From an uncultured Opitutia bacterium (lineage in GTDB: Bacteria > Verrucomicrobiota > Verrucomicrobiia > Opitutales > Opitutaceae), in NCBI GenBank assembly GCA_903900845.1, contig CAIUOU010000169.1, positions 1-41,621 on the forward strand: a stretch of 41,621 nucleotides of DNA, in the 5' to 3' direction. Positions 34,369-41,621 of the stretch are shown here, piece by piece. A program made the position numbers and the translations under genes. Every line of letters begins with the position of its first letter. Position 1 is the first letter of the stretch. A model generated the notes under the pieces. That model made no database searches. It was given only the letters and a program-made list of their open reading frames with translations, and had not been told where the DNA came from.

Positions 34369-37300
34369 ATGACCGACCTCCTCCGCCCGTCCGTTGTCGT
34401 CGCCATTCTTTTTTTCACCGCCGCGGCCCGCGCGGTGCCCGCCTCCGGCAAACTCGGCTACAACGAGTTAATCCAGCCGATCCTCGCGGAAAACTGCTTC
34501 AACTGCCATGGGCCCGATTCAGCCTCGCGGAAGGCCAAACTCCGGCTCGATCGTTTTGAGTTCGCCACCAAGGCCCGCGGCGACGGCGATCTCCCGCCCG
34601 CGATCGTGCCCGGGGATCCGGGGCGCAGCCCTCTGATGGAGCGCCTGCGGACTACCGATCCCGAGGAGGTCATGCCTCCTCCCGAGACGCACAAGCGGCT
34701 GCGGCCGGATGAAATCGCCCTGCTCGAGCGCTGGATCAAGGAAGGCGCGGGGTACGAGGAACACTGGTCGCTGATCGCGCCGCGCGCGGTTTCCGTACCG
34801 GATGTCCCGCTGGCGCGCGGCTGGTCGCGCAATCCGATCGACGCGTTTGTCGTCCAGCGCCTCGCCCCCGCCGGTCTCGCGCCGGCGCGCGAGGAAATGC
34901 CGGCACGGCTGTTTCGGCGCGCGGCGCTCGACATCACGGGCCTGGCCCCGACTCCAGCCGATATCGCCGCGTTCGAGGCGGACCGGGCTCCGGGGGCCTA
35001 CGAGCGCGCGGTCGACCGCATGCTGTCGAGCGACACCGCCGCCGAGCACTCCGCCCGGCTTTGGTTGGACGCCGTTCGCTACGCCGACACCCACGGCATC
35101 CACATCGACAATTACCGCTCCATCTGGCCCTACCGCGATTGGGTCATCGACGCCTTTCGCCGCAATCTCCCTTTCGACCAATTCACGGTGGAGCAGATGG
35201 CGGGCGATCTGCTGCCGCGCGCCTCGCTGGATCAGCGCGTCGCCTCCGGTTACAATCGCTGCCTTTCCACGACGAGCGAGGGCGGCGCGATCGCCGAGGA
35301 GTATGAGGCGATCTACGCGAAAGACCGCGTGGAGACGATGTCCACCGTCTGGCTTGGGCTAACCACAGGCTGCGCCGCGTGCCACGACCACAAGTTCGAC
35401 CCCGTTTCGCAGAAGGACTTCTACGCCCTGGCGGCGTTTTTCCGCAACAACACGATGCCGGCGATGGACGGCAACCGGCACGACACTCCGCCCACACTTT
35501 TCGTGCCGGCGCCGGCGGACCGTGAGGCATGGCAGGAAGTGCAGTCGCACATCGCCGAGTGGCGGGGGCGGATTGAAGGCCGGGCCAAGGAGGCCGAGAC
35601 CGATTTCGAGGCGTGGCTCTCGTCCGGGCCGCGGCTGATGTCGCCGCCCATCAACCGCACCGTCGTGGGCTACGAGGCGCTGCTGGGCCAGGAGGCTCCC
35701 GACGCACCTTCCGCTTCCGAAGGTCCCTATGGGCCGGCGGAGCGAATCGACGGCCGGGATCGCGTCGCCGGCGCGGCGGTTCCCTGGCTCCGCGGAATGA
35801 GCAGCAGCGCGGGGCTTTTCGTGCACGCTGAAGGCAAGGCCAACGGCCCGCTGATTTCGTGCCGCGAGGAGGGCGACAACGGCGTGGGCTGGGAGGTGTT
35901 CCTCGAGGACGGCAAGATCGGGATATACATCGCCGATGGCACGGGACGGGTGAAGGTCCGCAACGTCGGTCTCCCGCTGCCGACCGGCCAGTGGAGCCAC
36001 GTGCTCGTCGCCTTCGACACCGCCTCGGTGCGCAGCCGCACGGTCGAGGTTTTTGTGGGTGGAAAAATGGCGGTGAACTCGACCGTCTCGGCGTTTCTGC
36101 CGACCGATATCCGTCCGTCGGTACCGGTCCGGATCGGCGCGCGCGCTCCGGCGCCCGGTGCCCAGCCGGCGATGCTGGCTGGGGCTACCGTTTGGGGGCA
36201 GGACTTCCGGGTCTACTCGCGTGGTTTCCAAGCCGACGACCTGAAGGTCTTCGGCGGCGAGCTCGAGGCCATGGCGGCATTGAAGACGGCGTCGGACAAA
36301 CGCACCGCGGCGCAGAAGCGCCAGCTGCGCGCGCACTTCCTCCAGTCCATCGATTTGCCCACCCAGGCATTGTCCCGCGAACTGGACCCGTTCCTCGCGC
36401 GCGAGGACACGCTCCGGTTCCGAGGCGGGCTCACGCTCGTGATGGAGGAGAAAAAGGACAGCGAGCCTTTCGCGCACATCCTGAACCGCGGTGAGTACAA
36501 CCAGCCGGGCGAGAAGGTGGCCGCGAACACGCCCACCGTGCTTCCGCCGCTGGCGGCCGATCTGCCGCGCAACCGGCTTGGCCTGGCGAAGTGGCTGGTG
36601 GCGCCTGAGAATCCGCTCACGGCACGCGTCACCGCGAATCGCATTTGGCAGCAATTCTTCGGCGCGGGGCTGGTTGAATCCGCCGGTGATTTCGGTGTCA
36701 CCGGGTCGCGCCCTTCTCATCCCGAATTGCTGGATTGGCTCGCCCTGCGTTTCCGTGAATCCGGTTGGGACCAGCGCGCGCTCGCCCGCCTCATCGTGAC
36801 CAGCGCGACCTACCGCCAGTCCGCGGCGGCCACGCCGGCGCTCCTAGAAAAAGATCCGGCCAACCGGTTGCTGGCGCGCGGTCCGCGTCACCGTCTCGAC
36901 GCCGAACAGTTGCGCGACCAGGCGCTCGCCGCCTCGGGGCTGCTGGTCTCGCGCTTGGGTGGGAAACCGGTTCGCCCCTACCAGCCCGAGGGCATCTGGG
37001 AAGATGTCGCGATGAAGGAGTCGACCACGCGTTTCTATCAGCCCGACGCGGGGGAGAGCCTGTACCGCCGTTCGCTTTACACACTCTGGAAGCGGACCGC
37101 GCCGCCCCCGGCGATGGATATCCTGAACGCGCCGAGTCGCGAGGTCTCCTGCGTGCGGCGCGATCGCACCAACACCCCGCTGCAGGCTCTCGTCACGCTG
37201 AACGACCCCGTCTTCGTCGAATCCTCCCGGCAGCTCGCCGCACGGGCGCTGGCGGAAGCGCGTTCGATCGACGCCCGACTCGACCACGTGACCCTGCGCC

Positions 37301-37515
37301 TGCTCGGCCGCAAGCTGGGCGCGGCGGAGCGGCCGGTGGTTCGCCGGACGCTCGAGCGCGCCCTAGGTACCTACCGGGATGACCCGGCGGCCGCGGCGCG
37401 ACTGCTCACCGTCGGCGAATCTCCCGTCCCGGCCGGCCTGGCGCAGCCGGAACTGGCCGCTTGGACGCTGGTCGCCAGCCAGATCCTCAATCTCGACGAG
37501 TCCCTCACCAAATAG
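34369..37515 (+). CDS. PSCyt1-DUF1549-LamG-DUF1553 protein (PSD1 type)
   Basis: A 1048-residue secreted protein. Signal peptide about 1-22, then a planctomycete-type cytochrome c domain with CFNCH (43-47) and a downstream EEVMPPPETHK that may give the Met ligand. DUF1549 follows (about 155-360; WPYRDWVIDAFRRNLPFDQF) and contains a second haem-binding-like CAACH (335-339) followed by DHKFDP. A laminin-G-like sandwich lies at about 453-630 (GQWSHVLVAFDT). DUF1553 fills the C-terminus (ENPLTARVTANRIWQQFFG, PSRPYQPEG-like loop, RDRTNTPLQALVTLND). Function unknown; probably a periplasmic di-haem electron-transfer or carbohydrate-modifying protein (inference). The ATG at 34369 gives the signal peptide; a TTG at 34330 is the alternative. 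Confidence 0.85.
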   Translation: MTDLLRPSVVVAILFFTAAARAVPASGKLGYNELIQPILAENCFNCHGPDSASRKAKLRLDRFEFATKARGDGDLPPAIVPGDPGRSPLMERLRTTDPEEVMPPPETHKRLRPDEIALLERWIKEGAGYEEHWSLIAPRAVSVPDVPLARGWSRNPIDAFVVQRLAPAGLAPAREEMPARLFRRAALDITGLAPTPADIAAFEADRAPGAYERAVDRMLSSDTAAEHSARLWLDAVRYADTHGIHIDNYRSIWPYRDWVIDAFRRNLPFDQFTVEQMAGDLLPRASLDQRVASGYNRCLSTTSEGGAIAEEYEAIYAKDRVETMSTVWLGLTTGCAACHDHKFDPVSQKDFYALAAFFRNNTMPAMDGNRHDTPPTLFVPAPADREAWQEVQSHIAEWRGRIEGRAKEAETDFEAWLSSGPRLMSPPINRTVVGYEALLGQEAPDAPSASEGPYGPAERIDGRDRVAGAAVPWLRGMSSSAGLFVHAEGKANGPLISCREEGDNGVGWEVFLEDGKIGIYIADGTGRVKVRNVGLPLPTGQWSHVLVAFDTASVRSRTVEVFVGGKMAVNSTVSAFLPTDIRPSVPVRIGARAPAPGAQPAMLAGATVWGQDFRVYSRGFQADDLKVFGGELEAMAALKTASDKRTAAQKRQLRAHFLQSIDLPTQALSRELDPFLAREDTLRFRGGLTLVMEEKKDSEPFAHILNRGEYNQPGEKVAANTPTVLPPLAADLPRNRLGLAKWLVAPENPLTARVTANRIWQQFFGAGLVESAGDFGVTGSRPSHPELLDWLALRFRESGWDQRALARLIVTSATYRQSAAATPALLEKDPANRLLARGPRHRLDAEQLRDQALAASGLLVSRLGGKPVRPYQPEGIWEDVAMKESTTRFYQPDAGESLYRRSLYTLWKRTAPPPAMDILNAPSREVSCVRRDRTNTPLQALVTLNDPVFVESSRQLAARALAEARSIDARLDHVTLRLLGRKLGAAERPVVRRTLERALGTYRDDPAAAARLLTVGESPVPAGLAQPELAAWTLVASQILNLDESLTK

Positions 37516-37523
37516 GCGCCGCC

Positions 37524-39008
37524 ATGACGATCCTACCGCCCGACTGGCACGACACGTTTTCGTCCTACAACGCCGCGCTCACACGCCGGCAGTTCTTCCG
37601 CCGTTCCGGCACTGGCCTCGGGGTCGCGGCGCTCGCGTCCCTGCTCGGCCCACGCGCGCTTGGGGCGGATGAGGTTCCGGCCGCCCTGGCCGAACCCTGG
37701 CGGATCGCGCCCAAGGCCAAGCGCGCGATCTACATCTCGCTCATCGGCGCTCCCTCGCAGCTCGAGCTTTTCGATTACAAGCCGCACCTCGAGACGCGCT
37801 TCAAGGAGGACCTCAAGGACTGGCTGAAGGATCAGGGCGAGCGGCTCACCGGCATGACCGCGCGCCAGACTTCATTCCCCCTCGCGCCGAGCCGTTTCAA
37901 GTTCGCCCAGCACGGGAAGAGCGGCATGTGGATCAGCGAGCTCCTGCCGAACATCGCGCGGATGGCGGACGATATCTGTGTGATCAAGTCGATGCAGACG
38001 GACGCGATCAACCACGAGCCCGCGAACCAATTGGTTTATACAGGGTCGATGCAGAATGGTAAGGCCTCCCTTGGCTCCTGGCTTGCCTACGGCCTGGGCT
38101 CGATGAACCGGGATTTGCCGGCGTTCGTGGTGCTGCACGCCAAGCACTCGAGCCCGTTTTCCAACGTGCAGGCCATCTCCGCCCGGTTGTGGGGTTCGGG
38201 TTTCCTGCCCGGGAAGCACGCCGGCGTCTCGTTCCGTCCTTCAGGCGATCCGGTCCTGTACTTGAACGACACCCCGGGAATCCCGCGCGAGTTGCGCCGG
38301 GAGATGCTCGACGGCCTGGAACAGCTCAACCGCCGGAGCTACGAGTCGCTGGGCGATCCCGACATCCAGACACGCACCCAGCAGTACGAGATGGCGTTCC
38401 GGATGCAGGCCAGCATCCCGGAGCTCGCGGACCTTTCAAAGGAACCGGATTCAATCTACGCCCTCTACGGCGAGGAAGCCCGCGTGCGCGGCACCTTCGC
38501 CAGTTCCGCGTTGATGGCACGGCGGCTTGTGGAGCGGGGGGTGCGGTTCGTGCAGATCTTCCACCGCGGTTGGGACCAGCACGGGTCGCTGCCGCGCGAC
38601 ATCAGCGCGCAGTGCAAGGATGTCGACCTGGCCTGTTACGCGCTCGTGCAGGACTTGAAACAGCGTGGGATGCTCGACGACACCCTGATCATCTGGGGCG
38701 GCGAGTTCGGCCGGACGGTCTACTGCCAGGGCGCGCTCACCGAGACGAACTACGGCCGCGACCATCATCCGCGGTGCTTCTCCATCTGGATGGCAGGGGG
38801 AGGCATCAAGGGGGGCACGGTCCACGGCGAGACCGACGAGATGTCCTATAACGTCGTGCGGGATCCGGTGCACATCCGCGACTTGCACGCCACCATCCTC
38901 CAGTTGATGGGGCTCCACCACGAGAAGCTCGCGTTCAAGTTCCAGGGCCTCGACCAGCGTCTGACCGGAGTGCTGCCCGCCAAGGTGGTGCAGGGAATCC
39001 TCGCCTGA
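37524..39008 (+). CDS. Tat-exported DUF1501 protein
   Basis: A 494-residue DUF1501 protein, a family that I recall belongs to the alkaline phosphatase/sulfatase clan. The N-terminus has TRRQFFRRSGTGLG (20-33), a twin-arginine leader. Conserved blocks include SLIGAPSQLELFDYKP, GMWISELLPNIARMADDICV, FHRGWDQHG, LIIWGGEFGRT, GRDHHP and HIRDLHATILQLMG. His and Asp residues in these blocks could bind metal as in the superfamily. The reaction is unknown. It begins 8 bases after the PSD1 protein and ends 6 bases before the next, so the genes are cotranscribed; such pairing with PSCyt proteins is characteristic of Planctomycetota and Verrucomicrobiota. Confidence 0.88.
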   Translation: MTILPPDWHDTFSSYNAALTRRQFFRRSGTGLGVAALASLLGPRALGADEVPAALAEPWRIAPKAKRAIYISLIGAPSQLELFDYKPHLETRFKEDLKDWLKDQGERLTGMTARQTSFPLAPSRFKFAQHGKSGMWISELLPNIARMADDICVIKSMQTDAINHEPANQLVYTGSMQNGKASLGSWLAYGLGSMNRDLPAFVVLHAKHSSPFSNVQAISARLWGSGFLPGKHAGVSFRPSGDPVLYLNDTPGIPRELRREMLDGLEQLNRRSYESLGDPDIQTRTQQYEMAFRMQASIPELADLSKEPDSIYALYGEEARVRGTFASSALMARRLVERGVRFVQIFHRGWDQHGSLPRDISAQCKDVDLACYALVQDLKQRGMLDDTLIIWGGEFGRTVYCQGALTETNYGRDHHPRCFSIWMAGGGIKGGTVHGETDEMSYNVVRDPVHIRDLHATILQLMGLHHEKLAFKFQGLDQRLTGVLPAKVVQGILA

Positions 39009-39014
39009 TACGCC

Positions 39015-41558
39015 GTGGGTGTAAGGTCCGCATTCCGGTCGCTCCTCCTGGCGCTGCTGCTGACGACGACCGTCCGCGGCGCGTCCGGGGCGCCGGGCGT
39101 GCCGGAGAAAATCGAGTTCAACCGGGACGTCCGTCCCATCCTCTCCGACAAGTGTTTCCTCTGTCACGGACCTGACGCCGGCACGCGGAAGGGCAAGCTG
39201 CGGCTGGACGTGCGGGAGGACGCGCTGGCGCGGAAGGCTTTCGTGCCGGGAAGTCCGGCGGAGAGCGAATTGCTGCTGCGGCTCGTGTCGCGGGAAAGCG
39301 ACGAAGTGATGCCTCCGCCCGAGACGCACAAGACGGTGGATGCGCGAGAGCGGGCGGTGCTCGAGCGATGGATCGCGCAGGGCGCCGTTTACCAGCGGCA
39401 CTGGGCCTACGAACCGCCCGTCAAGGCGGTGATTCCGGCGGGCGCCAACGGCGTGGACTTTCTCGTCGCGCGCCGCCTGACCGAGGTCGGCCTGAAGCCC
39501 TCCCTGGCGGCGGACCGCCGCACGCTGATTCGTCGGCTTCATTTTGATCTCACCGGCCTGCCCCCGGCCCACACGGACGTGGTCGCCTTCGAGCACGACA
39601 CCTCGCCCGACGCCCTGGTACGACTGGTGGAGCGCCTGCTGCGGAGCCCGCACCACGGGGAACGCCTGGCGATCGGCTGGCTCGATGTGGTGCGGTATGC
39701 GGACACGATCGGCTACCACAGCGACAATCCGCGTAACGTTTGGCCGTACAGAGACTGGGTCATCCGCAGCTTCAACGAGAACAAACGCTTCGACCGCTTC
39801 ACGCTCGAGCAGATCGCCGGCGATCTTTTGCCCGACGCCGACCGCGACGCCCGGGTCGGCTCCGCCTTCAACCGTTTGCTGCTCTCGACGGAGGAAGGCG
39901 GAGCCCAGCCGAAGGATTATGAGGCGCGCATGCTCACGGACCGGGTGCGGGCCGTCGGGGCGGCGTGGCTCGGGCAGACGACGGGATGCGCGCAATGCCA
40001 CGATCACAAATTCGACCCGTTCACGATGCGGGACTTCTACGCCCTCGGGGCCTTTTTCGCGGATGTGAAGGAGACGGCGGTTGGGCGGCGCGAGGACGGC
40101 ATGCCGGTGCTCGACACGGAGCAGGAGCGTCGGCTCGCGTCGCTGGATGCGGCGGTGGCCGAGGCCCGGCGCCGCACGCAGGCGACGGTTCCCGCCACCA
40201 CGGCCGCGCAGGAGGAGTGGGAGAAAGCGATTGTGGAGGGAGGAGCGGTTCTCTCCGAGCTCCAGCCTGGAGTTGCTCCTTCCGCCACGGGGTTGCGCGC
40301 GGCGCGGGCGGCCGTGGCGGCCTTGCGGAAGCCGGCGGCGGAAAGGCGGCCACGGGACAAGCAGGCCGTGCGGGATTATTTTCTGGTCCACGTTGAGCAG
40401 GCCCATCGGGCGGTGCGGGACGCGCAGGCGGAGGCGGAACGCGCGCGCCAGGTTTACTACGAAACGCTGCCGAAATGTCTGGTGACCGAGTCGACGGCGG
40501 AGCGCCGCGTGGTGCGTATGCTGCCGCGGGGGAACTGGATGGATGAATCCGGAGAAATCATCCGCGCCGCGCTGCCGGGCTACCTGCCCGGGCCGGATTT
40601 CGGGGGGCGTGAACCGACGCGACTCGATCTGGCGCGGTGGCTGGTTTCGCGCGAGAACCCGTTGACCGCGCGCACGGTGGTGAACCGCCTTTGGAAGCAG
40701 TTCTTCGGCACGGCGCTCAGCCGCGTGCCCGATGATCTGGGCGCGCAGGGCGAGCCCCCGCCCAATCCCGCGCTGCTGGACTGGCTGGCCTGCGAGTTCA
40801 TGGACAGCGGCTGGGATGTGCGGCACATCGTGCGCACGATCGTCCTCAGCTCCACCTACCGGCAGACATCCGACGCAACGGCGGAACAGATCGCGCGGGA
40901 TCCCTACAATCGGGAGCACGCGCGGCAGAGCCGGTTCCGGGTGGACGCGGAGTTGGTGCGGGACTACGCATTGGCGGCCTCCGGCCTGCTGGTTCCAAGG
41001 ATCGGCGGCCCGAGCGTTAAGCCCTACCAGCCCGATCATTATTGGGAGAATTTGAACTTTCCGCCGCGCACCTACGACGCCGACGCCGGTGAGGCCCAAC
41101 ATCGGCGCGGTCTCTACGTGTGGTGGCAACGCACGTTCCTGCATCCCAGCCTGCTGGCCTTCGACGCGCCCAGCCGCGAGGAATGCGCGGCCGATCGCAA
41201 CCGATCCAACCTGCCTCAGCAGGCCCTCGTGTTGCTCAACGATCCGACCTACGTGGAGGCGGCACGGGTGTTCGCCGCGCGCATCGTGGTCGAAGGAGGC
41301 CGGGACGAGGGCGAGCGGATCCGTTGGGCGTGGCGACGTGCGCTGCAACGGGAACCGCGCGCGGAGGAGATCCGGGTGGCGGAGGAATTGCTGACGGTGC
41401 AAGGCGCGTTCCATCGCGCTGATCCCCAGGGTGCGGCGGCACTGGTTTCCACCGGCCAAGCCCCGGCACCGGCGGGCCTTGATCCCGTCGAGGTCGCCCG
41501 GTGGACGCATCTTGCGCGGGTTTTGCTGAATCTTCACGAGCTGATAACCCGATCCTGA
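39015..41558 (+). CDS. PSCyt1-DUF1549-DUF1553 protein without LamG insert
   Basis: An 847-residue second PSD1-type protein. It starts at GTG (39015), six bases after the DUF1501 stop, with a signal peptide (SLLLALLLTTTVRGASG). PSCyt1 has CFLCH (47-51) and DEVMPPPETHK; DUF1549 has WPYRDWVIRSFNENKRFDRF and a second CAQCH (325-329) followed by DHKFDP. Where the first protein has a LamG domain this one has a shorter, charged, coiled-coil-like helix (about 360-485; LASLDAAVAEARRR, QAHRAVRDAQAEAERARQ). DUF1553 then follows (ENPLTARTVVNRLWKQFFG, PSREECAADRNRSNLPQQAL). Likely the partner of the DUF1501 gene that begins 7 bases later. Confidence 0.88.
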   Translation: MGVRSAFRSLLLALLLTTTVRGASGAPGVPEKIEFNRDVRPILSDKCFLCHGPDAGTRKGKLRLDVREDALARKAFVPGSPAESELLLRLVSRESDEVMPPPETHKTVDARERAVLERWIAQGAVYQRHWAYEPPVKAVIPAGANGVDFLVARRLTEVGLKPSLAADRRTLIRRLHFDLTGLPPAHTDVVAFEHDTSPDALVRLVERLLRSPHHGERLAIGWLDVVRYADTIGYHSDNPRNVWPYRDWVIRSFNENKRFDRFTLEQIAGDLLPDADRDARVGSAFNRLLLSTEEGGAQPKDYEARMLTDRVRAVGAAWLGQTTGCAQCHDHKFDPFTMRDFYALGAFFADVKETAVGRREDGMPVLDTEQERRLASLDAAVAEARRRTQATVPATTAAQEEWEKAIVEGGAVLSELQPGVAPSATGLRAARAAVAALRKPAAERRPRDKQAVRDYFLVHVEQAHRAVRDAQAEAERARQVYYETLPKCLVTESTAERRVVRMLPRGNWMDESGEIIRAALPGYLPGPDFGGREPTRLDLARWLVSRENPLTARTVVNRLWKQFFGTALSRVPDDLGAQGEPPPNPALLDWLACEFMDSGWDVRHIVRTIVLSSTYRQTSDATAEQIARDPYNREHARQSRFRVDAELVRDYALAASGLLVPRIGGPSVKPYQPDHYWENLNFPPRTYDADAGEAQHRRGLYVWWQRTFLHPSLLAFDAPSREECAADRNRSNLPQQALVLLNDPTYVEAARVFAARIVVEGGRDEGERIRWAWRRALQREPRAEEIRVAEELLTVQGAFHRADPQGAAALVSTGQAPAPAGLDPVEVARWTHLARVLLNLHELITRS

Positions 41559-41565
41559 GCGCGAC

Positions 41566-41621
41566 ATGAAACCGGAGCCGTATTCCCCGTTTACCCGCCG
41601 CGCCTTCCTCGGACGTTCCGC
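41566..41621 (+). CDS. Start of a Tat-exported protein, probably DUF1501 (cut by window edge)
   Basis: Only 18 codons are visible: an ATG 7 bases after the PSD1 stop, encoding a start with SPFTRRAFLGRS, a twin-arginine motif. The DUF1501 protein upstream starts in the same way, and PSD1 genes are usually followed by DUF1501, so a second DUF1501 is the best guess. The rest lies outside the window. Confidence 0.6.
   Translation, partial: MKPEPYSPFTRRAFLGRS

Noticed and set aside
38451-41567. Very long open frame on the minus strand opposite the second PSD1 gene (over 1000 codons)
   Set aside because: It is a G+C-driven antisense shadow: the plus strand carries complete, recognisable PSCyt1/DUF1549/DUF1553 motifs, whereas the minus frame is Arg/Gly/His-rich with no family signal. 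Similar shadows opposite the receptor, oxidoreductase and spermidine-synthase-like genes were dropped for the same reason.
1-41621. Mobile element, prophage, CRISPR array or RNA gene
   Set aside because: No transposase, integrase, terminal inverted repeats, regularly spaced repeats or tRNA/rRNA-like segments were recognised.

Overview
The window is a G+C-rich stretch of a Gram-negative chromosome that is almost completely coding. Multiple Cys-type sulfatases, PSCyt1/DUF1549/DUF1553 ('PSD1') proteins next to DUF1501 proteins, an ECF sigma/FecR pair and large TonB-dependent receptors (TBDRs) without SusD point to the Planctomycetota-Verrucomicrobiota group. My best guess is an Opitutaceae-like verrucomicrobium; this is inferred from family content, not from a marker gene. 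I saw no rRNA, tRNA, CRISPR array, transposase or integrase.

Layout. (1) 1-469: non-coding, with two patches of short degenerate direct repeats. (2) 470-15049, minus strand: nine tightly packed genes that look like one transcription unit. In transcription order they are ECF sigma factor, FecR with a discoidin-like C-terminus, SGNH hydrolase, two tandem FAD oxidoreductases, TBDR, SGNH/SASA acetylesterase, TBDR and a Tat-exported TIM-barrel sugar isomerase-like protein. (3) 15050-15337: gap with the same repeat style and a candidate ECF promoter; then an unrecognised small secreted protein (minus). (4) 16078-20576, plus: a membrane/spermidine-synthase-like fusion overlapping a DUF1080-like secreted protein, then a LysM coiled-coil protein and ParB without ParA. 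(5) 20632-26914, plus: four consecutive, mutually divergent secreted sulfatases and a small Dabb protein. (6) HflX GTPase (minus) and, divergently, a secreted beta-propeller (plus) ending at a clear intrinsic terminator. (7) 29611 to the right edge, plus: TBDR, fifth sulfatase, then PSD1-DUF1501-PSD1-DUF1501 (the last cut by the window edge).

Interpretation. The minus-strand block reads as a self-regulated uptake and processing locus for an acylated, probably plant- or alga-derived glycan. Esterases de-acylate it, TBDRs import it, and periplasmic FAD oxidoreductases plus an exported isomerase-fold enzyme may cleave it oxidatively. The plus-strand blocks add desulfation and the poorly understood PSCyt/DUF1501 proteins. 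No glycoside hydrolase or polysaccharide lyase of a classical type is visible, so backbone cleavage is either encoded elsewhere or done by the redox enzymes. That is the most interesting hypothesis in the window. All functions below come from motif reading; no searches were run.
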